64,000 nucleotides of DNA from JBGRQA01 sp041725895 (GTDB lineage Bacteria > Bacteroidota > Bacteroidia > Bacteroidales > Marinifilaceae), in NCBI GenBank assembly GCA_041725895.1, contig JBGRQA010000015.1, positions 80,511-144,510 on the forward strand. Direction: 5' to 3'. Numbering within the stretch: the stretch's first letter is position 1; the number at the start of each line of letters is the position of its first letter. A program made the translations under genes and the position numbers. The notes under the pieces are model-generated. The model was not told where the DNA came from. It worked only from the letters and a program-made list of their open reading frames with translations, and searched no databases. Positions 8,629-18,100 of this stretch are shown in pieces.

Positions 8629-9798
8629 TTAATTTAAAGATTTTAACCTGAAATATCGCAATGCCTTTTGTTTTTCGCTGCTTAATATTCTTCTCCTAAG
8701 TTTTAAAAAGGGTTTCTCAACTATCAAATGCAAAATAAAGCCACCAAGCCCTGCCATTGCAATACAAATCCAGAAGGACCATGTACCTGCGTTATCCCAT
8801 CCTGTTTTTTCAATAACAAGTTTTGTGAGGTGATAGATTTGTTTGTGAGTTAGGTATATGGCATAGGATAAAGTTGCAATAATCATACTTGCTTTCGATT
8901 CTAAACGGTACAAAATACTGCCCGGACTTATTGCCCCAACAACTATGATTCCGTAAGCAATTGAAATCAATGGGAAGCCGTATACAGCAGTTCTGTAGGA
9001 TATAAAGTGATCACAAACTTTGTAAACAATAAGAAACACCCCAAATCCAACCAGCAAAACGATATTCCCGTGTTTCGTCAAATAATGTCTAAGTCTTGGT
9101 TTAAAGGTGAAAATTGCTGCAATTCCCACCCCGATTAGAAGACCATCCATTCTATTGTAGCTTGGGTAATAGATTTTTTCCAAAAAGCCATACACCATTT
9201 CTCTACGATTACCATTTTCAATAAAGGGTTGAACATGATCATGCCAATTGATTATTCGAAATACGAATCCTAAGGAGATTAAAACCAGGAAGAATAGAAT
9301 ATTTCCCTTTCGCAACTTGCAATAGCTCACTGCAATTAATAAGATGGGGAGTAGTAAGTAAAACTGTTCCTCAATGCATAAGGACCAGGCATGTGAAAAG
9401 GATTTGTGGTGTTGGGCATCAAGGCCCAAATTTTGTGTGAAGGTTAAAAATTTCCAGGTAGGTGGCATTCCGGAACCTTCGCGAAGACCTGGCAAAGAGT
9501 AGTAAAGGATCAGAACAGCTACATAGGCAGGAATAATCCGAAATACTCTCTTGATATAAAAGCGTTTGAATCGGATGGTTTTTGTGTTCTTTATTTCTTG
9601 AAACAATTGAAATCCAATCAGGTATCCGCTAAGTACGAAGAATAGGTCAACTCCTGTCCAGCCAATTTGTCGAACAGGTTCCAACCATTCCGGAATGCCT
9701 CGTCCGTAATGGAAAATCATTACAAGGAGAATGGCAATCGTTCTCAGGTGGTCCAATCCATGTAATCTTTCTGCTTGGTTTTCGGATAGTTTATTCAT
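8629..9798 (-). CDS. Acyltransferase family 3 membrane protein (OafA/YrhL-like)
   Basis: A 389-residue polytopic protein. It starts RLHGLDHLRTIAILLVMIFH, which carries the conserved arginine and histidine about ten residues apart that mark the acyltransferase-3 family, then GWTGVDLFFVLSGYLIGFQL and FKRFYIKRVFRIIPAY, also hallmarks. SHAWSLCIEEQFYLLLPILL is present, and about ten membrane segments end at residue 365. Family members acylate sugars or other surface molecules using cytosolic acyl-CoA. No polysaccharide biosynthesis gene is adjacent, so the substrate is unknown. It is a stand-alone gene: 230 bp separate it from the split peptidase and 100 bp from the GNAT gene. Confidence 0.9.
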   Translation of the reverse strand: MNKLSENQAERLHGLDHLRTIAILLVMIFHYGRGIPEWLEPVRQIGWTGVDLFFVLSGYLIGFQLFQEIKNTKTIRFKRFYIKRVFRIIPAYVAVLILYYSLPGLREGSGMPPTWKFLTFTQNLGLDAQHHKSFSHAWSLCIEEQFYLLLPILLIAVSYCKLRKGNILFFLVLISLGFVFRIINWHDHVQPFIENGNRREMVYGFLEKIYYPSYNRMDGLLIGVGIAAIFTFKPRLRHYLTKHGNIVLLVGFGVFLIVYKVCDHFISYRTAVYGFPLISIAYGIIVVGAISPGSILYRLESKASMIIATLSYAIYLTHKQIYHLTKLVIEKTGWDNAGTWSFWICIAMAGLGGFILHLIVEKPFLKLRRRILSSEKQKALRYFRLKSLN

Positions 9799-9902
9799 GA
9801 TGAACTGTTTATTGAATCAGGTCTCTTTGGAGAATGATTGTGGTAAATTGCCGGAATGAGACAGACATTTGATCCATCCGGATAGGATTGTTTAAATTTG
9901 AT

Positions 9903-10346
9903 CTACTCTTTTAGTTGCATATACACCAGGTTGGGGTGCAGGCCCAGTTTCCGGTAGAAATTGATGGTTTTTTCGTTACCGGAAGCTACATAGAGACCGA
10001 TCTCTTTGCATTGCTTGTCTTTCATCCAGTCGATATGCAGTTGGGTTAAGGCTATGCCGATGCCTTTGCCTCGTTGGTTCTCCAGTACATGCAGGGAAAC
10101 CACTTCCCCTACATTTCCGACAATGGAGGAGAGGCAGTAGCCCACAATCCTATCCTCTACTTTCGCAATAGTGATCTTCAGCTCTTTTTGTCCTTCCAGA
10201 ATCCCTTTTATTCGTTCCTCAAACACCAAATGGGCATACTGCTCCTTGAAGTTCTCTTCCAACTCTTCGTGGTATTCCTTATTCTTGATCCATAACTCCC
10301 GGATGAGGACGATTTCCTTGGAACTGATGTCAGTATAAGTTATCAT
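9903..10346 (-). CDS. GNAT family N-acetyltransferase
   Basis: A 147-residue cytosolic protein with the full GNAT core: KITIAKVEDRIVGYCLSSIV (strand 2-4), VVSLHVLENQRGKGIGIALT with the acetyl-CoA pyrophosphate loop Q-R-G-K-G-I-G (about residues 88-95), and LYVASGNEKTINFYRKLG near the end. It transfers an acetyl group from acetyl-CoA to an amine; the substrate is unknown. It lies 6 bp downstream of the 2H phosphoesterase gene and is surely co-transcribed with it. Confidence 0.9.
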   Translation of the reverse strand: MITYTDISSKEIVLIRELWIKNKEYHEELEENFKEQYAHLVFEERIKGILEGQKELKITIAKVEDRIVGYCLSSIVGNVGEVVSLHVLENQRGKGIGIALTQLHIDWMKDKQCKEIGLYVASGNEKTINFYRKLGLHPNLVYMQLKE

Positions 10347-10352
10347 TTGTTT

Positions 10353-10898
10353 TTATTTCAGGTTGAAGGATAATGGCTCGTTTACTATTTTTTCGTTTTC
10401 ATACTCCACAACGATCATTCTTTCCAGGGTGATTTTTAGTGGATTGAATTCCGATTTCAAATACTTAAGAGCTTTAAAAGTTTCTGCTTCGGATACATTG
10501 ATCGCCATGGTGCAATGAGGAATCCAGTGTTCCGGTTGGTAGTAGTCCCAATGCTTTTTGTATAGGGAGGATGCTTGCAGTGCCTCGTGTAACTTTTTAT
10601 GTGCATCCAGTAGCTCCGATGTTACTTTAGGAGCAAGAAAAACAACTCCTTCGGTAGTTGGAAAAGTTCCAATGGAGGAGACTTCCAATTCAATTTTAGG
10701 TTGACTGCTTGTGAAATCGTTCAGGATATCTTCTACTATTTCCATGTTTAGCTCATCAAAAACGGCAAAAGCGATATGAGGAGTACTGTTCGAATTTATC
10801 ATGAAATTACTGATTTCACGATTATTTAGTTCGTCCCATAGTTTGCGAATGTATTGATCGGCTTCTTGATTAAAAGAGCATTCGATGGCGTATATCAT
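10353..10898 (-). CDS. 2H phosphoesterase / 2'-5' RNA ligase-like protein
   Basis: A 181-residue protein with two histidine motifs spaced as in the 2H phosphoesterase superfamily: HIAFAVFDE at residue 41 and HCTMAINVSE at about residue 129. Between them lies EVSSIGTFPTTEGVVFLAPK, typical of the 2'-5' RNA ligase-like branch. These enzymes act on 2',3'-cyclic or 2'-5' phosphodiester bonds; the physiological substrate here is unknown. The second motif is H-C-T-M (consensus H-x-T/S-h) and the first is H-I-A rather than H-x-T/S, so activity may be altered. It is first gene of a two-gene unit with the GNAT gene. Confidence 0.8.
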   Translation of the reverse strand: MIYAIECSFNQEADQYIRKLWDELNNREISNFMINSNSTPHIAFAVFDELNMEIVEDILNDFTSSQPKIELEVSSIGTFPTTEGVVFLAPKVTSELLDAHKKLHEALQASSLYKKHWDYYQPEHWIPHCTMAINVSEAETFKALKYLKSEFNPLKITLERMIVVEYENEKIVNEPLSFNLK

Positions 10899-11002
10899 AA
10901 GTGTTGTTTTGGGCAGGTTAAGAAGTTTATAGCTTTATATACAGACTTGCGGAGTATCTATGGAGATTGCTTGTTTAAAACTGGATATCAATTTTACTAA
11001 AT

Positions 11003-11605
11003 TCACGAATTAATTAAAACAAACTTGTAAGACATTGGGATAATTATGTCCCTTTTATCCTTATAATTTTCAATTCTTTCGATTGATCTTTCGCCTTGCA
11101 CTTTTACCTTCTGGTATAGTTCCTGATAATCTTTAAAATATTGTTGAGCCCTGTAGGTTTGACTTTTGTTTGCTGGTTGTAGATCTACGGATGACCAGCT
11201 TTTTATGGCTTTTTCTCTTTCGTCAGCAATGAAGGCCCATTCCGAATCGATGCCATGATCAGCAACAACCATTTGGAGGGCTATTGCTTGTGCATGAGCC
11301 AGAGCCAATTGAGGTTTCTCCATCTCGTGAAGGCAGAATTCGAATAGAACAACATCTCCTTTTGCTTCAAAATCTGTGAAATCCGAATGAATTAAAGTAA
11401 ACTTATCAGTGAGTCCGGTTCTGGAAAGATTTTCCTGCAATCTTTTCAATGCCACTTCATCATTGTCAATTGCGATCACTTGTTTTGCGACCCTGCCATA
11501 TTCGATAAACTGCCCACCTCCAGCTCCAACTGAAATAATTGTTTTATCCTTAAAATCATAGAAGTCCAGTAAATTGGTGATTAGTTGCTGTATGTCTTTA
11601 ACCAT
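11003..11605 (-). CDS. Class I SAM-dependent methyltransferase
   Basis: A 200-residue protein. TIISVGAGGGQFIEYGRVAK is the glycine-rich SAM-binding motif I, VIAIDNDEVALKRL is the acidic motif II loop, and GDVVLFEFCLHEMEKPQLAL is motif IV. The substrate cannot be inferred. It is a single gene with a 520-bp spacer upstream that also serves the divergent porP-like gene. Confidence 0.85.
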   Translation of the reverse strand: MVKDIQQLITNLLDFYDFKDKTIISVGAGGGQFIEYGRVAKQVIAIDNDEVALKRLQENLSRTGLTDKFTLIHSDFTDFEAKGDVVLFEFCLHEMEKPQLALAHAQAIALQMVVADHGIDSEWAFIADEREKAIKSWSSVDLQPANKSQTYRAQQYFKDYQELYQKVKVQGERSIERIENYKDKRDIIIPMSYKFVLINS

Positions 11606-12128
11606 TTTAGTTGTTATCTTTTTATGTTCTGTTTAAGAGTTTAGTTGTTTGTTATTATCCTCAATTTATAAATCCCTTTGGGGATGGTTAAAGTTATTAT
11701 AATCTTTTGAATCAGTCTTTGTGTAAATAAATTTTGTTAAATGATCGAGGTCTTTCAATGAAAATTATAGTCTGTCTGGTTCTAGTTTAGATCATTTTTT
11801 AGCGTTGTTGCCATAAAAATGTTTTTCGTGGAATATTACGTATTATTTATAATGTTGCTTTTTGTAGTACCTCTTAACGGTAGGGTGCTGTTTTATTGAT
11901 AAATGTATGTTATTAGTCAGGAATAATTAATATGTAATCAAACTTTTGCAACATATTTAGGAATGGTTAATTATAAAATTGAGTTCTTATTAGTCAGGAA
12001 AATTAAACAATTCATCAAGGGTGCTAGTATGCAGTCTCTTATAGGAATGGGTTTTTATCTAATTTAGCCCCAGGAAAAATTACAACTCATTTGTGTTTGT
12101 AAGATTATTAAATGTTTAACTATCGCTT
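11606..12128. other. Divergent intergenic region between methyltransferase and porP-like genes
   Basis: AT-rich, with no coding potential that I can support. It must hold the promoter for the plus-strand T9SS adhesin locus, probably close to the gene (TTTGTGTTTGTAAG at 12092-12105 is the nearest TTTG-type sequence). The notable structure is a 14-bp direct repeat at 11910 and 11987. Confidence 0.5.
11910..12000 (+). repeat. Pair of 14-bp direct repeats upstream of the T9SS adhesin locus
   Basis: TTATTAGTCAGGAA occurs at 11910-11923 and again at 11987-12000, start to start 77 bp (about seven helical turns). Both copies run into a similar AATTAA tail. This spacing and conservation look like paired binding sites for a regulator of the downstream porP-like gene, or less likely a small duplication. 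Confidence 0.5.
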
Positions 12129-13052
12129 ATGAAAAAATCTTTACTCTACATTTGTTTTGTTGTCTTTGGGAGTCTATCATGTTTTTCGCAGCAGGAAAAA
12201 ATGTTTACCCAATATCTGAACTATCCTACCTCCATAAATCCTGCTTATGCCGGGAGCCGGGGAACGCTTCAGTTATTTGGGTTGGCGCGAAGACAATGGG
12301 TGGGCATTGATGGTGCCCCAAAAAGTTTTGTGTTTTCAATGAATACGCCGTTGCATCCCTTCAAATTGGGAACGGGACTTTCATTGGAGAGAGACGAACT
12401 AGGACCTGAACAAAACACGAAAGTCGGGGTTGATTTGTCCTACCAGTTGCAAGTTGCCCGTGAGGTATACTTGAATTTTGGTATTAAGGCTGATCTGGCT
12501 TTCTACAAAGCAAATCTTTCCGGTTCGAGAACCGTAGACCAGGGCGACCCCCTATTACAACAGGACATCCGGGGCGAGTTTTTGCCCAATTTTGGTGTTG
12601 GGGCTTACCTCTATGGCCAACGTTTTTTTGTGGGATTATCGGTCCCCGCGATGTTTAAGACATCTCTTGATGTTAATAGTAATACTTCCGAGCGCATCGC
12701 TTATGAGGAAGCGCACTACTATTTGATGGGAGGCTACCTTTTTGATCTAAACCTCGTATTGAAATTGAAGCCTTCTTTCCTGGTAAAAGCAGTTCCGGGA
12801 GCTCCTCTTTCCTATGATTTAACTTCTATGTTGATCTTTTATGATCGATTATGGTTAGGAGCAGCCTATCGTAATGAGGATGCCATTGCTGCCATTGTGC
12901 AGTGCAATGTAACCAACCAGTTTCGGATTGGTTATGCCTATGATTTTGGAACTTCCAGTTTATCGGGTAGGAGTAAAGGGTCACATGAAATTTCTCTTAG
13001 TTACGACCTGACTTTCAACTCCCGAAAATTGAAATCCCCCCGCTACTTTTAA
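12129..13052 (+). CDS. PorP/SprF family type IX secretion system membrane protein
   Basis: A 307-residue outer-membrane beta-barrel protein with signal peptide (MKKSLLYICFVVFGSLSCFS, cut before QQEKMF). The signature FTQYLNYPTSINPAYAGSRG is nearly invariant in PorP/SprF proteins, and the rest alternates strands through to YDLTFNSRKLKSPRYF. In Flavobacterium, SprF-type proteins are needed for secretion and attachment of their partner type-B sorting-domain adhesin. Here the next two genes on the same strand are an OmpA-like protein and a giant adhesin with exactly that type of C-terminal domain, so this is probably its dedicated partner. Gap to the next gene 155 bp. Confidence 0.95.
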   Translation: MKKSLLYICFVVFGSLSCFSQQEKMFTQYLNYPTSINPAYAGSRGTLQLFGLARRQWVGIDGAPKSFVFSMNTPLHPFKLGTGLSLERDELGPEQNTKVGVDLSYQLQVAREVYLNFGIKADLAFYKANLSGSRTVDQGDPLLQQDIRGEFLPNFGVGAYLYGQRFFVGLSVPAMFKTSLDVNSNTSERIAYEEAHYYLMGGYLFDLNLVLKLKPSFLVKAVPGAPLSYDLTSMLIFYDRLWLGAAYRNEDAIAAIVQCNVTNQFRIGYAYDFGTSSLSGRSKGSHEISLSYDLTFNSRKLKSPRYF

Positions 13053-13207
13053 ACCACACTTCCCTCTTGTTTGTTTCCCCTTTGTTTTGGTATTTCGAAT
13101 TGTACACCTAAGAAATTCCGAATGGGGATATAAAGATGCAAACATACATGACAACCCTTTTGAAAAACCAACCAAGTTTCTTTAGTAATTGACTAAAATT
13201 TATTCGC

Positions 13208-15085
13208 GTGAAAAGATATATACTACTATTTACACTGGTGTTGCCCCTTGTTGTTTCTGGCCAGAAATTATCCGTTCGGTTAGGAAACAAGCAATTTGAG
13301 CAACTGAATTACTCAAAAGCAGTAGAATACTATGAATATGCTCTGAAGAGAGATTCTCTTAATTCTGATGTTATCCGAAATTTGGCGCATGCCTACGACA
13401 AATTGGGAAAATATGAGAAGGCAGAGAAGGGGTATCAGAAATTGGTAAATCAGGAAACAGTTCTGGCTAAAGATTGGCTAACCTATGCCAATTTCCTGTC
13501 CCGTAGAGGAAAATATGATACTGCTATTGTTTGGTACAGGAAGTACCTGGATGTAGATTCCCAAAATGAGAAAGTAAAAGAGGCAATGAAAAGTACCAAA
13601 GCCAAGGCGCTTCAGATTTTGGATTCTTTTCCTGCCAAAATTCAAAACCTTAAGATCAATTCTCAGTACTCAGATTTTGGCCCGGCTTACTATAAAAATG
13701 ACCTGGTATTTTCATCCGGTCGTAAAAACTCAAGCTTCTTTCTTGGAAAATACGGATGGGACAATCAATACTATCTGCATCTTTATCGGTATTCCCCCAA
13801 AAGCAAAGGTGCGGCGGTTCAGGATTTTGCGCCCAAAATGGAGACCCGATTTCACGAGGGGGGACTTTGCTTCTCTGCTGATGGTGAAACCATGTATTTT
13901 ACCCGAAATAGCTATTTTGATGGAAAAGTAAGCCGGAGTAAGGACGGGGTTAATAATTTGAAAATATACAAAGCCCAACAGGTAGATGGAAAATGGGTAA
14001 TGGCTGGGGAGTTTTCCTACAACAGCGACGAGTATTCTGTGGGACATCCTTGCCTTTCTCCTGATGGAAAAACCCTCTATTTCGTTTCTGATATGCCCGG
14101 AGGCCTGGGAGGTACCGATATTTATCGTTGCAGACGAACCGCGAACGGCTGGTCACAACCTGAAAATTTGGGCGCTCCGGTTAATACAAAGGACAGAGAA
14201 ATGTTTCCTTTTGTTAGCGAAAGCGGTCATCTGTTCTTCGCCTCCGATGGTCATGCCGGATTAGGAGGGTTGGATCTGTATGCTGTAGATTTTACCAGGA
14301 CACCTTTAAAGGTGAAACACCTGGGCGCTCCGCTAAGCTCGGAAGCTGATGATTTTTCCATCGTTATGAGTAGCACCGGTAGAGATGGTTATTTCGCTTC
14401 GAACCGGAAAGATGGTGTAGGGGCTGATGACTTGTACGCCTATCAATTGAATGTAAACCATGGGGCAATTATTCTGATAAAAAATTCTGAAACCAACGAA
14501 TTGCTGGAGGCCGATACTATCCGATTCTCAGCAGAAGAGATGGCACAGCTTTGTTTTAATTCGGAACAAATGGACTACCAGCTGAAATTGAATCGGTCTC
14601 AGTATTATTTTCTTTCCATCGAGAAAGAAGGATTTGTAGTGAAAGATACGAGTCTGCATTATGCAACTCTACCACCTGTTCAAACTCATGAAATTCTTTT
14701 GGTTCCGGAACCTGTAGAAGTGCAACCAACTTTCCAGCCTTTTTCAGCATCGGTATATTTTGATTTCGATCGCTATGCACTTCGAAGTGAAGCCAGGGAT
14801 ACAATTGTCAGAGTAGCGGAGCTGATGAGAGAACATCAGGATGTGAGATTGGTAATTGAGGCCAATACCGACATCCGTGGTACCCAATCCTACAATCAAA
14901 AGTTGGCCCAAAACCGAGCCAATTCCGCCTTGAAATACCTGTTAGAGCAAGGCATAGTACGGGATCGAATGCAGGTTGTGGTGCTTGGGGAGGAAAAGCC
15001 TTTGATCAGAAAGTCCAGGCAATCGATTAAGGATTGGCACCAATCCAACAGAAGGGTGGATCTGAAGGTCACTCTTGAAGATTAA
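13208..15085 (+). CDS. OmpA-family protein with TPR and PD40 repeats (T9SS/adhesin-associated)
   Basis: A 625-residue protein with signal peptide (cut near VVSG/QKL); the start codon is GTG. Domains in order: TPR repeats (about 24-140), a PD40/WD40-like propeller (about 160-415, with repeats like LSPDGKTLYFVSDMPGGLGG and FVSESGHLFFASDGHAGLGG), a spacer beta domain (420-510), and an OmpA peptidoglycan-binding domain (about 520-625: YFDFDRYALRSEARDTI, YNQKLAQNRANSALKYL). The usual GHTD motif is ANTD here. Such proteins tether T9SS parts to peptidoglycan (compare PorE, SprD-type proteins). Placed between porP/sprF-like and adhesin genes, it likely anchors or supports secretion of the adhesin. 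Confidence 0.9.
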   Translation: MKRYILLFTLVLPLVVSGQKLSVRLGNKQFEQLNYSKAVEYYEYALKRDSLNSDVIRNLAHAYDKLGKYEKAEKGYQKLVNQETVLAKDWLTYANFLSRRGKYDTAIVWYRKYLDVDSQNEKVKEAMKSTKAKALQILDSFPAKIQNLKINSQYSDFGPAYYKNDLVFSSGRKNSSFFLGKYGWDNQYYLHLYRYSPKSKGAAVQDFAPKMETRFHEGGLCFSADGETMYFTRNSYFDGKVSRSKDGVNNLKIYKAQQVDGKWVMAGEFSYNSDEYSVGHPCLSPDGKTLYFVSDMPGGLGGTDIYRCRRTANGWSQPENLGAPVNTKDREMFPFVSESGHLFFASDGHAGLGGLDLYAVDFTRTPLKVKHLGAPLSSEADDFSIVMSSTGRDGYFASNRKDGVGADDLYAYQLNVNHGAIILIKNSETNELLEADTIRFSAEEMAQLCFNSEQMDYQLKLNRSQYYFLSIEKEGFVVKDTSLHYATLPPVQTHEILLVPEPVEVQPTFQPFSASVYFDFDRYALRSEARDTIVRVAELMREHQDVRLVIEANTDIRGTQSYNQKLAQNRANSALKYLLEQGIVRDRMQVVVLGEEKPLIRKSRQSIKDWHQSNRRVDLKVTLED

Positions 15086-15123
15086 GTATTTCTTGCCCAG
15101 AGAGACAATACTTCTTGTTTTTT
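15084..15123 (+). terminator. Weak stem-loop with T-run between OmpA and adhesin genes
   Basis: AAGTATT (15084-15090) pairs with AATACTT (15107-15113) and is followed shortly by a run of six T. The stem is short, so it more likely attenuates than ends transcription, lowering adhesin output relative to the upstream genes. Confidence 0.35.
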
Positions 15124-15140
15124 ATCAAAAATAAAGACCT

Positions 15141-18100
15141 ATGAGAAAAATCAATATAACATATATAAGATACATACTATCGGTTTGTTTTTGCCTTTTT
15201 GTTTTGAGTCTGTATTCACAGGAAAAAGCTCCATCCGTGCTGCGCTACTCGAATACTATCCGGGGAGGCATGGCAACCTTGGCCAATACGAGTATAATAA
15301 ATGTTAGTGCACCTAGCCCAAACTTAGCGTGGCCTTACCATAACAACGGGCGTACTGCTGGTTATCTTGATGATGATACTGATGGAACTACATTTAGTTC
15401 ATCCAGCTACGTTGTGAATGACATTCCATCCTGTGGACATATAGTTTATGCTGGCCTTTATTGGGCCGGTGCCTATCCCTATGCGAAAGGGAGTGTTGAT
15501 GGCGGAGGTGATTTCTATGTTGAGGATCCCCAGCGGGAAGACCCTTCGGTAATTAAATTAAAAGTTCCTGGTGATGTTTACCAGGATGTAAATGGGGTTG
15601 AGATTTATGATGCCTACAACGAGGTGTTTTCCGGAGGAGTACAATCTTCTCCCTATTTTGAGTATGCACCTTACGTTTATTATGCTGATGTTACCAATTA
15701 TATGAAGGGGATTACCAATCCCAATGGAACCTATTGGGTGGCTAACGTAAGAGGAACAATCGGAAGAGGGGTGGCAAGGCAAAATGCGGATCTGTCCTAT
15801 GGATCAATTCTTGGATCTGAAGCCGGATGGGTTTTGATCCTTGTTTATGAGGATCCAGAAGCTGTTAGTACCTCTGAAATAAATATTTTTGATGGTTTTT
15901 TCAATGTGTTTCCTGGAAAGCCCCTAACTACAACATTTTCCGGGTTTAATACCCCCGCAGTTGGGCCGGTAGGGGTTGAGTTTTTTGTAGGAGCTTTGGA
16001 AGGTGATGGTGCCGGCTGGTTTGTTGGAGATCAGATTGAAGTGATTACTTCCAGTTCAAGTGCTGTTCTTGGGGGAGGCGTTAATCCAACCAACGACTTT
16101 TTTAATGGAACGATATCCACAAATGGAGAACATGATGCAACCGATGGCATTGGAGGATATCCCGTTCCTGCATCCACTGCTTTTATGGGGTTTGACTTCG
16201 ATGTGCTTGACATACCCAATGCCAGTAATTCGTTGATAGGGAACGGAGAAACTTCCCTTGATATTAAAACCTCAACATCTGATGACACCTATGGGACCTT
16301 TTTGCTGGGACTAAACTTAAATGTAGTTTCACCTTATGTGAAAATCATTAAATCTGTTGAAGATGGTGATGTTACCGATCTTGTGAGTGGATCAACAATT
16401 GGCAACAATACTTCACAACCCTTAAAGTATATATTGACGATTGATAACATTGGGGATGCTGTGGCCGAAAATGTTGTTGCCGTAGGAATAATTCCCACTG
16501 AATTGACAATTGACGAGACCAGCCTTCCGGCAAGTGCAACCTATAATTCCACTACACGGGAATTAAAATATGAGTATAGCTCAATATCTAATTCGGATGC
16601 TGCTTTTGACGTTAGCTTCAAGGCTGTCGTTGAGGAGCGTTGCTCCAATTATGACATTGTTGTTGATTTTACGGTTTCATATGAAAATGCTATTTATGGT
16701 GTCGACAAAGATGATTCGCCAACATTTATTGCAAGCTCCGGAGGATCTTGTGGTTCAACTCAGGCCTCCTCATTGAAATTGACGTATGCCAATGGCTGTC
16801 CAACAGCCTCGGATGATAGTTTTACGGTGGACGAGGATAGTAGTAACAATCTGTTTCCGGTACTTACTTCTGGTACTGCTGATGATTTTGGTGTCGATGG
16901 AGCTTCTTCTTCGGCCATTACCATTACCTCAGCTCCGAGCCATGGAACTGCCATTGTGAACGATAGTGGTACGCTCAATGATCCAACTGATGATAGAATT
17001 GGATATTCCCCCAATACGAATTATAATGGATCAGATAGTTTTAAGTATCAGATTTGTGACGCTGATGGGGATTGTTCTACAGCTACTGTTAGTATAACAG
17101 TGACCGCAATGGATGATGCTCCGGTCATCTCGGCCACCGATAAGACGTTACCTGAAGGAACAACTTTCGTGGAGACGGTAACCGCTACCGATGCCGATGC
17201 GGGCGACATCAAAACTTTCTCCATTACAGGCGGAGCCGATGCGGCCCTGTTCGCGATCGATCCCGCAACAGGAGAACTGTCCTTCAAAACTGCTCCGGAT
17301 TATGAGAATCCAACGGATGCCGGAGCCAACAATGTTTACGATGTTGAGGTAACTGTAACTGATGGAGCAAGTCATACGGATTCCAAGATCATAGCCGTAA
17401 CCATAACCGGAATCAATGATAACAATCCGGTGATCACGGCTACTGACAAGACGTTGTCGGAAGGAACGACTACCGTGGAAACGGTAACGGCTACCGATGC
17501 CGATGCGGGTGATACCAAGACCTTCTCCATCACAGGAGGTGCTGATGCCGCTCTGTTCGAGATTAATCCTGCAACAGGAGAACTGTCCTTCAAAACTGCT
17601 CCCGACTATGAGAATCCTACTGATGCCGGAGCCAACAATGTCTACGATTTAGAGGTGACTGTAACAGATGGAGCAAGTCATACGGATTCCAAGACCATTG
17701 CCGTAACCGTAACGGGAATCAATGATAACAGTCCGGTGATTACGGCTACTGACAAGACGTTGTCGGAAGGAACAACTATCGTGGAGACGGTAACCGCTAC
17801 CGATGCCGATGCGGGCGACATCAAAACTTTCTCCATTACAGGTGGTGCTGATGCCGCTCTGTTTGAGATTGATCCTGCAACAGGAGAACTGTCCTTCAAA
17901 ACTGCTCCGGATTTCGAGAATCCAACAGATAATGGAGGAGACAATGTTTACGATGTAACGGTAACTGTAACGGATGGTGCAAGTCATACGGATTCCAAAA
18001 CCATTGCCGTAACTGTAACCGGAATCAACGACAATAATCCTGTTATCTCTGCAACGGATAAGACCTTACCGGAAGGAACAACTACTGTTGAAACGGTGAC

